Of a DNA stretch of 13,852 nt, positions 8,001 to 13,852 are shown in pieces; the first letter of the stretch is position 1; every line of letters begins with the position of its first letter. Below the pieces are notes generated by a model that worked only from the letters and a program-made list of their open reading frames with translations, ran no database searches and was not told the origin of the DNA. The stretch is from Hyphochytrium catenoides (lineage: Eukaryota > Sar > Hyphochytriomycetes > Hyphochytriales > Hyphochytriaceae). A program made the position numbers and the translations under genes. The stretch spans positions 1 to 13,852 of the forward strand of contig FLMG01003245.1 in NCBI GenBank assembly GCA_900088475.1, read 5' to 3'.

Positions 8001-10015
8001 CGGAGGAGATGCTGGATGCGAGCACGACTGGAGTGCACGACAACATTCTGGAGGTCAAGCGGCGATTGCACAATATCTTGCACACGGACAGACCTTTTGA
8101 CGAGGTGAGAACGTCCTGAACTTGCTGCTATGTCTCTCATTCTGACGCCGAGCTTGTGAACACCAAGCACATGCGCGAGCACGTGAACCCTGCACATGGT
8201 CCCTCCATAGATAGTGCGCTCAACAGGATAGGCAACCCTAAGGAGAAGCTGAAACGCATTCATGAGCTTCTTGGCGGCATTGTGGACAGAGTGCGCAGAT
8301 TGATCGAGACTCATGAGGTATGGTCCACTAATAAAGAGCTTCATATGAAAGAGCTCATGTTTTTCTTGCCGCTAGGACCTTGAGCCCTTTGGAAAGGAAA
8401 CTAAGGCGATGATGCTAGCGCGAGTCAGCAAGCTCTACCACGATTTTTATAACCCAAAGACAGGTCCGACGATGATATACTAGAGATACCGTTTAAGGGA
8501 TAGATGGAGAGTCACTCACCTCGGCATGTTTGCCCGCAGATACATATGACCTCGCCAAGATCCCGGACGTGCATGACACTGCGCGCTACGATGCTATCCA
8601 CAACTCACATCTCCGCCTCCCGGGGCTGTATGAGCTCTTCGATTGCTCCAGCGCTTTGGCCGAAGTCTTCGTCCCTCAGGTAGACCGGCTCGCAATCTCG
8701 TGCATTGTAACTCTGGATGCTTATTTGTTCCTTGTCCTAGGAGTACGGAATGTCGATAGAAGAGAAGCGTCGCATCGGTCGCGTGATGTGTAAGAGTCTA
8801 CTGAAGAAAATTGTGGACGATGTGGACATCGCGAAGGACGGAGCTCTGTACAAGCTACATCCAGACTTTGCGACCGAGGTACTGGCACCATCATGATGCT
8901 CTTTCCTTTCTGGAGGCTCCCATCACAGCTTCTCACACTCGACTATCCTTCTTTCCGCAGCTTGGAGTCAAGAGCTACCGCCGCTTCGTACGGACGCGGC
9001 TCTACTTCACAAGCGAGTCGCACCTCTACTCTATGATTAATGCACTGCGTTATCCCAGCGGAGGTGTTGCCAGTCCCCTGTCTGCTGAAGGTTAGCAATA
9101 GTACCGTGTGGATGTTCCAGACAAGCAAAGTCTCATCCCTTCCTCGCACTCTCAGGGGCCCGATTCATAGATCTGACGCCGGAGCTCTGCTACCTGACAC
9201 ACATTGTGATCCGCATCTTCGAGCGCAAGCAATTCTCAAGGGTAAGTGTGCCGCTACATGCAATACGGGCCGGATCGGCACCTTACCGGACCTTCGCCGA
9301 TCCTCATATTAGGACGACCCGCGACACTTCAGGGCGGAGATACTTTTTAGCCCTGGTGCAGATGTAAACCCTGTCAGCTCGGGAGACCCTTACCCGCTTA
9401 CAGTGAGAGAGGCAGTCGTGGTCTCAGACCCGAACCTGACCAGCAAACATCTTCAAAGCGTTCTAGCGCAGGCCATCGCCCCAGAGGTAAGGATACATAA
9501 GCTTTCGCTAGTAACCGCAGGGTGCTTAGCAGAAGTGCATTAGGCGGCCGTGGACGGGAGGCTAGACCGCATGTCTATTGCACAGGGAGGCAATGCGAAG
9601 GAAGAGGAGAGCGAGTAAGTGAAAGACTTCGTTCTTACTTTATGGATGCCTAAGAGTTGTCTTCTCTTTCCCGGATTCCCATTGAGCTCTATCCAGCTGC
9701 TCGCGTAACCCTTTCAGTTCTACCAGTTCTACACAGCTGATGGACGGCATGGTTTCTGACTCTCTCTCTTCTAGTCGCTCTTCTAACGTATCCGACGATG
9801 AGAAGCCCAAGGAAGAGCAAGATGAGGCAGAACCCCCGCCGCCAGAGCGCCGACGACTCCGTTTCCTCCGCCGACGAGAGAGCAGCATGGACCAGACGCC
9901 AGGGGTCGAGGAGCCCGTCAGCCTACGAAAGGCCTTCCTTCCTCTACTTTTTAGCACCACCTTGGGTCTGGGTGTCATCTACGCAGTGGGCCGCCACTTT
10001 AGCAGAAGATCTTAA
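5020..10015 (+). CDS. VIP1: VIP1/PPIP5K inositol hexakisphosphate and diphosphoinositol-pentakisphosphate kinase, 25 exons, putative tail anchor
   Basis: The spliced product is 1061 residues. Family knowledge: the kinase domain makes 1-position inositol pyrophosphates (1-InsP7, InsP8) from InsP6 or 5-InsP7, and the phosphatase-like domain removes the 1-phosphate. Seen in sequence: [19 protein letters not shown] near residues 22-40 is the family N-terminus. The ATP-grasp part carries [14 protein letters not shown] (160-173), [27 protein letters not shown] (224-242) and metal-binding-type [11 protein letters not shown] (303-313). The histidine acid phosphatase part carries [10 protein letters not shown] (381-390), [27 protein letters not shown] (within 522-575), [11 protein letters not shown] with its histidine at about 830, and [10 protein letters not shown]. 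After about 945 the chain is acidic, Ser/Pro-rich and then Arg-rich, and it ends with a hydrophobic stretch at about 1035-1053. The ATG at 5020 has A at -3 and G at +4 and is the only in-frame ATG after the upstream stop. Length is within the family range (Asp1 ~920, human enzymes above 1200). Naming is very secure; a few junctions, chiefly intron 8, are less so. Confidence 0.94.
6992..7064 (+). other. VIP1: GC-AG intron (VIP1 intron 11)
   Basis: The exon ending ...KLKMK is followed by GCAAGC, and the next exon begins after CTCTTTAG with the codons for [10 protein letters not shown]. The exon end AAG plus GCAAGC matches the usual strong context of GC donors. The frame changes between the two exons, so a splice is required, and I see no GT placed to join them equally well. 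Confidence 0.8.
9615..9717 (+). other. VIP1: Last intron of VIP1 (intron 24), retention would truncate the protein
   Basis: The donor is a perfect GTAAGT and the acceptor is CTTTCAG. Exon 24 ends in phase 2 (GA), and the first base of exon 25 (T) completes an Asp codon in the frame that leads to the hydrophobic C-terminus. If the intron is not removed, the next codons are GAG then TAA (9616-9618), so the protein would stop at residue 963, before the acidic region and the anchor. Confidence 0.75.
9718..10015 (+). other. VIP1: Putative tail-anchor exon of VIP1
   Basis: Final exon, residues about 963-1061. It begins Ser/Asp/Glu-rich, then has [18 protein letters not shown] and a single uninterrupted hydrophobic segment of about 19 residues ([19 protein letters not shown]), preceded by RK and followed by GRHFSRRS and the stop. 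A lone membrane span with a short basic tail is the layout of tail-anchored proteins. Moderate hydrophobicity with basic flanks would fit the mitochondrial outer membrane or peroxisome better than the ER, but that is inference. Confidence 0.65.
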
Positions 10016-10187
10016 CGTACTGTGTGTCGCTGACGGAGAGTCAGCAGCTTAACTGGGGAGAACTCAGAAGGCTTATCCATTATGTACATATAATAAGAGG
10101 GAGAGCCCGCCTTGGGAATAGGGTGCTGGAGCTAGCTAGAATGGCCAACCCCTGGGTCGCCGTCGCCACACAAAGAGAGAGCTCCTT
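10016..10187. other. Short spacer between convergent genes
   Basis: These 172 bases separate the stop of VIP1 (+) from the stop of DBP8 (-) and must hold the 3' UTR and cleavage signals of both. No canonical AATAAA is present on either strand. An A/T-rich stretch at about 10078-10100 (TATGTACATATAATAAG) is the only candidate. The two mRNAs probably overlap at their 3' ends. Confidence 0.6.
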
Positions 10188-12321
10188 CTACGCCCTTCGC
10201 TGTTTCTTATTTCTTGCTTTAATCTTCTCCACCTTTTCATCGAAGCCCACCTCGATCAGCCTCATCTTCGCCGTCCTTAGCGCTACCGCCATCTGACTCA
10301 TGCTCTTCATCACTTCCTCCTCCTCCACACCGGGCTGCTCGTCTAGCTGCTTCCCAAGATACTTCTCAATGTGCTGGAGGAGCTCAATGTCGTACTGGGA
10401 GACGAGTGTTAGCGCCCGCCCTCCTCGACCGGCACGGGCAGTTCTTCCCACTCTGTGAATGTAGTCTTTGGCTAGCCGGGGAACATCAAAGTTTATCACC
10501 AGCTCCACCTCCGGAATGTCTAGTCCTCGCGATGCAACATCTGTACAGACCAAAGTGTTGACCTGCCCAGACTTGAACTTTCCAAGAGCTAACAGGAGGG
10601 GGAAAAGGTCAGCAAAGAGGTTAAAGACGGAAGGAAAGAAAGAGAAGTCTCGGACAAGAACGTCAACCTGCTAAAAGCGAAGGTGCACATAAGAGTGTGC
10701 GAGATGAGGTAGCTACTAGTGACTTGGCGAGAGAAGAGAGAGCGCGAGACGCAGTCAATGAGCGAGAAGAGAGCACGCTAGAAAAAGGAACACACCGAAA
10801 AAGACAGACAAAGACAGTTGCCGACAAAGGGAAGAGGCGATAGGCAGTTCTTCACCGCTGCTACCATTCTCACCTGCGAGCCTTCTATTCTGCGACATCA
10901 TTGAATGCAAAGCAACCGCAGGTATCCCAAGCTCGCTGAGGAACTCGCTAATCGTCTGGCACATTTTGCAGGTGGAGACGAAGATAATGACAGAACTGGC
11001 AGCCAGCTCCTTCTGCTGCCTTCCCTCGTCATCCTTCTGTCCCTCTCCGTCCCCAGTCGTTGGTCCGTAGGTCTTCATCACATAGCCCAGATAGCAGTGC
11101 TTCACCTGCTTGGGAATAAATAGATAATGTTGACGCAATCGCGCCACTGTGGTGGCCTTAGGTGTGGCGTCAAATCTGAAGGGAGACGTCATCGCAATGG
11201 TGTCGAGCTTCTTTATACTCCGTGTCATCGTAGCTGAGAAGACGAGGGTCTGTCGCCTGCAAAGAAACGAAGGACAACGGGGGCAACAGAGCAATCAGAG
11301 AAACCAAGCACCCACATAGAGAGAGAAAGTGATAGAGAGTTCATATACAAAGAGTGGAAGAGAGAGCCAAAGGGCGCGCGCGAGAGAGATTATCTAAGAA
11401 AGGAATGACGACGCTAGGGTACGAAGCAATGACGAGTGCAGCTAGGAGACACTAAGGAGGAGTAGCTAGTAAGAGCTGGTGATGGCAGGAAGAATCAAAG
11501 GGAACGGCATTCAAAAGCAAATTTGCCGGCACCCTACTACCCTCCAGGGTTTCTCCCCTGCTCCGAGCCTTTCGTTCTTACCTTTCTGAGGGCAAGCTCT
11601 CTAAAATAACCTTGAGATCTGAGGCGAAGGACTCGTCAAGGATGCGATCCGCCTCATCCAGGACGAGGAAGCGGACACGAGAGAGGTCCGGGGCCGTAGG
11701 AGACTGTAGGTGGTCCCTGAGACGTCCTGGGGTTGCGACAATCACGTGCGGCCGGCGCTGCAGGGCCAGCGCCTGCGTCATCATGTCCAAGCCTCCGATC
11801 ACAGTTGCGCAGCGGAAGTTGAAGCTCTGCCCAGCGAAGGCGACAAACTGCTCGGAGATCTGTACGGCCAGCTCCCGGGTCGGTGTCAGAACCACAGCGA
11901 ACGGTCCGTAGGGGTCCTCGGCGAGCCGATGCAGGATTGGCAGCGCAAAAGCCGCGGTCTTACCACTGCCAGTCTGTGCGCAGCCAATCACATCTCCTCC
12001 ATCCAGAACCTTAGGTATGCAGGCCGCCTGCACTGGGGTGGGCACCCGGATGCCGACGGCGGCGCAGGACTGAACCAGCCAGGCAGAGACGCCTAAATCA
12101 GCGAAAGAGCGGGCCCAGTCCGTAGAACTCCCAGAGTCTAAGCACTCGGCTGCCTCAGTCTCTCCATTGGACTTATGGACGTCGATAGCGTGTCTGTGGG
12201 CTTCCGCTTCGTCACTGTCACTGCCCCGACCTGAGCTCTGAGGTACAGGTTGGGCTGGCACTTCCCTCTCTGTCGCAGTGACGCTCCTTGGACGTTTGCG
12301 CTTTGCGAAGAGAAGCGCCAT
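10188..12321 (-). CDS. DBP8: DBP8/DDX49-type DEAD-box ATP-dependent RNA helicase, three exons
   Basis: Exons on the minus strand are 12321-11582, 11256-10874 and 10588-10188, giving 507 residues plus stop with consistent phases. Family knowledge: Dbp8 (human DDX49) is a nucleolar helicase needed for 18S rRNA processing and 40S subunit assembly. Seen in order: Q-motif region with F73 and PTPVQ (94-98), Walker A AQTGSGKT (115-122), PTRELA (147-152), TPGR (197-200), DEAD (222-225), SAT (254-256), [11 protein letters not shown] (390-400) and [11 protein letters not shown] (419-429). [32 protein letters not shown] and TLVSQYDI are close to DDX49/Dbp8 and separate it from other DEAD-box groups. The ATG at 12321 has A at -3 and G at +4. 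An upstream in-frame extension lacks ATG. The N-terminal ~70 residues are extra, with a basic KRKRPR patch near 7-12 and an acidic serine stretch. An acidic insert of about 20 residues lies before [11 protein letters not shown]. The C-terminal tail is shorter than in human. Confidence 0.95.
10589..10873 (-). other. DBP8: DBP8 intron 2 (285 nt)
   Basis: The donor reads GTGAGA at 10873 and the acceptor CCTGTTAG at 10589, phase 1. It splits an Ala codon between SMMSQNRRL and [11 protein letters not shown], inside helicase domain 2. The sense strand is pyrimidine-rich throughout. No RNA gene was recognised in it. Confidence 0.85.
11257..11581 (-). other. DBP8: DBP8 intron 1 (325 nt)
   Basis: The donor reads GTAAGA at 11581 and the acceptor CTTTGCAG at 11257. 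It interrupts an Arg codon in phase 2 just before [10 protein letters not shown]. The sense strand is strongly C/T-rich, including a CGCGCGC tract on a CT background near 11370-11385. It is about four times longer than the VIP1 introns. I looked for box C/D snoRNA signals inside it and found no convincing pair. Confidence 0.85.
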
Positions 12322-12844
12322 TCTAAAAGTGTGCTTCCTAATAGCCGCTATCAGCCTCAATCGTAAGCCTCACAAGAGCCACCCTCAAGCCTTGATTCTG
12401 TCAGAGCCTCAGCCCTAGTACATGCAGATCAACCCTATTATATGCAGGTCCAGACCTTGCAGAGCCCACTGCCACCTGCACCTGAGCTACTCTGACGCTC
12501 TGCAGCAGGATTGGGTCCCGTAACTTTTCTTAGAGAGGGAGAATGCTGCGCGACAAGCTGACCTAACGCTGCTCTCTTCTCATCGATCAGAGCGCCACCA
12601 ACAGCAGAATGTAGTTTCTATCATCAGATCATCAGCGGCTGGCTCCGCTGGTGTGGGGACGGGGCCGGCGCGCCTGTGACCTCACCTCCAAGCCTGTCAT
12701 TTCCATTGCCCTGGATGGCCGTTAGCGGCCCTGTCGCTGAGCGGAGGGGAGGTGTGGAGCTTGATGGGCTAAATAAATTGCAAGGTTGCCCGTTCCTTAG
12801 CCTTTTCAGTTTTTATTAGTGTCTACTAAGAAGTAGTTCTAAGA
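12322..12844 (-). promoter_or_regulatory. 5' flank of DBP8, no second gene seen
   Basis: No reading frame with family similarity occurs. A short imperfect direct repeat (TACATGCAGATC and TATATGCAGGTC) lies at 12419-12452, within 130 bp of the ATG. A G/C-rich block lies at 12640-12680, and an AATAAA occurs on the plus strand at about 12772. No TATA box is in an obvious place. The promoter of DBP8 should be in this interval, but I cannot locate it. Confidence 0.35.
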
Positions 12845-12847
12845 GAT

Positions 12848-12877
12848 GAAGAAGGAGAAGAAGAAGAAGAAGAAGAA

Positions 12878-12909
<32 letters not shown>

Positions 12910-12916
12910 AAAGAAA
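12848..12916. repeat. GAA trinucleotide microsatellite
   Basis: GAA units run almost perfectly over about 12857-12900, with imperfect GAA/GGA units on both sides. It is the core of a longer purine-rich stretch. On the minus strand it reads as a serine or leucine run, which explains the low-complexity open frames here. Confidence 0.95.
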
Positions 12917-12925
12917 GCAGGAAAG

Positions 12926-13125
12926 CTATGACGCCTTGGTCTCTTCCTCCTCGACCTGATCTCCTCCTCCACACTCATCATCAGTGAAGGAAGAATCATA
13001 AGTGATCTCCTCAGTGATAATAAGGGGAGAAGGAGGAGGAGGAGGTGCATCATCAACCACAGTGTCGGCACCATCAACTTCAAACATCGCAAGGCAAGCA
13101 AGAGAAGGGTCCAACTGCTGCTCAG
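12926..13125 (-). pseudogene. Degenerate acidic coding-like tail, copy A
   Basis: Read on the minus strand, the frame gives STKKPEQQLDPSLACLAMFE, then a valine/aspartate stretch, PPPPPSP, IITEEITYDSSFTDDEC, GGGDQVEEEETKAS and a stop. No ATG begins it and upstream is a purine/pyrimidine tract. A related peptide is encoded on the opposite strand at about 13499-13687. I do not recognise the family. It could be the C-terminal end of a transposon protein or of a duplicated host gene. Confidence 0.45.
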
Positions 13126-13200
13126 GTTTTTTAGTAGAAGAAAAGAAGAAGAAGAAAAGGAGGAAGGAGAAGAAGAGGATCTAACAAATAAGAAGAAAGC
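13122..13200. other. Purine-rich tract
   Basis: A/G-rich sequence with AGAAGAAGAAG-like units continues the character of the GAA microsatellite. It has no coding signal beyond Lys/Arg/Glu low-complexity translation. Confidence 0.7.
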
Positions 13201-13443
13201 ACCAAGCTGTGGAGCGGTCCTGCCAGTTTGGGAGTCCTCCTTCGTTCTTCATTCCTCGTCGGTGGAGCTATGCTGCCATGTGTCCTGGACTGTGACGGAC
13301 AGCTTAGTGTCGGACCTCACTGACCGTGCATCATGGGCATGATGTCGCCTGGCTATGGCTCTACTACCTACTACGCCTTCATTTCAGGAGGAGGACGGTG
13401 GTTTCTTTGTTGGCTGCTATTCTCATCACTCATGAACATCAAA
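13201..13443. other. Spacer of the right-hand inverted pair, nothing recognised
   Basis: Mixed-composition sequence without an open frame of note, RNA gene or repeat that I can identify. It lies between the two inverted acidic-peptide copies. Confidence 0.5.
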
Positions 13444-13484
13444 ATAATGCGCTTACGCTTCGGATGAAGTAAGAAGCGTATTAT
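13444..13484. repeat. Imperfect hairpin
   Basis: The left arm ATAATGCGCTTACGCTTC and the right arm GAAGTAAGAAGCGTATTAT pair over most of their length around a short GGAT centre, with a few mismatches. It sits just upstream of copy B of the acidic repeat. Function unknown. Confidence 0.55.
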
Positions 13485-13498
13485 CCTTGCTCTTCATC

Positions 13499-13687
13499 GG
13501 CAGCTGGACCCTTCGCTTGCTTGCCTGGTCTCATGATGGCAATGTCGGTCGGCACCTTTCTCTCCCACTTCTTCTCCTCTTGTTGTTATTATAGAGGAAG
13601 GAGTCAACTATAATCCTTCTTCCTGGTGTGATAACGAGTGTGAAGCAGATAGAACTCGCTGACGAAGAGACCAAGAAGCCTTTGTAG
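13499..13687 (+). pseudogene. Degenerate acidic coding-like tail, copy B (inverted relative to copy A)
   Basis: The plus strand starts CAGCTGGACCCTTCGCTTGC, encoding QLDPSLACL as in copy A. After a frame-broken middle it encodes IIEEGVNYNPSSWCDNEC, close to IITEEITYDSSFTDDEC of copy A. The DNA GAAGAGACCAAG then recurs in both, followed by a TAG at 13685-13687 as in copy A, and both run into CTTCCTTTCTTC-like tracts. Frameshifts and an internal TGA show that it is not an intact gene. Confidence 0.45.
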
Positions 13688-13763
13688 CTCTTGTTGTTGT
13701 CTTCCTTTCTTCCTCTTCCTCTTACTATTCTCCTCCTCCTTCCTCTAAGTTCTTACGGTTTTT

Positions 13764-13782
13764 CATCATCATCATCATCATC
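13764..13782. repeat. ATC/ATG trinucleotide microsatellite
   Basis: A run of about six CAT units preceded by a short T run. Simple repeat, no coding context. Confidence 0.9.
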
Positions 13783-13852
13783 ACTGTTATGTTGACAGAC
13801 AATAAAGATATATTGTTCGGCACTACTACGATCAGTGGAGAAGACGAGTCTC

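Larger units (their letters stand above)
5020..10015 (+). other. VIP1: Exon-intron map of VIP1
   Basis: Exons: 5020-5121, 5208-5491, 5556-5625, 5686-5761, 5862-5905, 5985-6075, 6155-6214, 6278-6375, 6495-6647, 6720-6862, 6931-6991, 7065-7234, 7308-7407, 7491-7601, 7689-7850, 7934-8104, 8153-8317, 8376-8463, 8540-8679, 8741-8878, 8961-9090, 9156-9241, 9313-9486, 9544-9614, 9718-10015. The lengths sum to 3186 nt, exactly 1062 codons. The 24 introns are 48-119 nt. All end in AG, 23 start with GT and one with GC. Fifteen are phase 0, five phase 1 and four phase 2. Junctions were chosen where splice dinucleotides, frame and family alignment agree. Intron 8 (6376-6494) is the weakest because the frame through it stays open and the following residues differ from the family. 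Intron 16 (8105-8152, 48 nt) is the shortest. Confidence 0.85.

Noticed and set aside
9616-9618. TAA taken as the natural stop of VIP1
   Set aside because: It lies inside a perfect GTAAGT donor, and splicing to 9718 restores an exact phase and a long open frame. I keep it as a possible isoform, not the main end.
9640-9978. 112-codon minus-strand frame opposite the last VIP1 exon
   Set aside because: It is the complement of the Ser/Glu/Arg-rich tail of VIP1 and has only low-complexity composition.
11257-11581. Possible box C/D snoRNA in DBP8 intron 1, as ribosome-biogenesis genes often host them
   Set aside because: A CTGA-like box occurs, but no properly spaced RTGATGA partner with closing stem was found.
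12826-13101. 91-codon minus-strand frame with long Ser and Leu runs
   Set aside because: It is a translation of the GAA microsatellite and flanking purine-rich tract.

Overview
This is a nuclear DNA window from a eukaryotic microbe, probably an alga or heterotrophic protist. I cannot place it further. The evidence is two spliced genes of core eukaryotic families, many short introns (48-119 nt in one gene), decayed non-LTR retrotransposon pieces and microsatellites. There is no bacterial operon structure, and I saw no tRNA, rRNA or CRISPR array.

Layout. Positions 1-3060 hold no gene I can support. They are rich in degenerate direct repeats (a ~270-280 bp tandem pair at 816-1394, a ~150 bp tandem pair at 1393-1700 with a detached third copy at 2695-2780, and a ~42 bp pair at 1763-1907). 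Positions 3061-4604 contain two decayed copies of the C-terminal part of a non-LTR reverse transcriptase, facing each other as an inverted repeat with arms of about 450 bp. Positions 4605-5019 are the 5' flank of the first gene, with a pyrimidine-rich tract.

Positions 5020-10015 (+) hold a complete gene for a VIP1/PPIP5K-type diphosphoinositol pentakisphosphate kinase. I reconstruct 25 exons whose junction phases all agree, giving 1061 codons plus stop. It has an ATP-grasp kinase domain, a histidine-acid-phosphatase domain (RHGDRTP) and, unusually, a C-terminal hydrophobic segment that looks like a tail anchor. Retention of the last intron would place a stop immediately after exon 24 and give a soluble enzyme. 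One intron appears to use a GC donor.

Positions 12321-10188 (-) hold a complete three-exon DBP8/DDX49 DEAD-box RNA helicase gene (507 codons plus stop), a ribosome-biogenesis helicase. It converges on the kinase gene with 172 bp between the stop codons. The two genes belong to different pathways (inositol pyrophosphate signalling and 18S rRNA processing). Their adjacency shows no functional link beyond possible overlap of 3' UTRs.

Positions 12322-13852 hold the 5' flank of DBP8, a GAA microsatellite, and a second inverted pair of degenerate sequences that encode similar short acidic peptides. No gene there is convincing. Both gene-poor flanks therefore carry inverted duplications, which could fold into long hairpins if transcribed.
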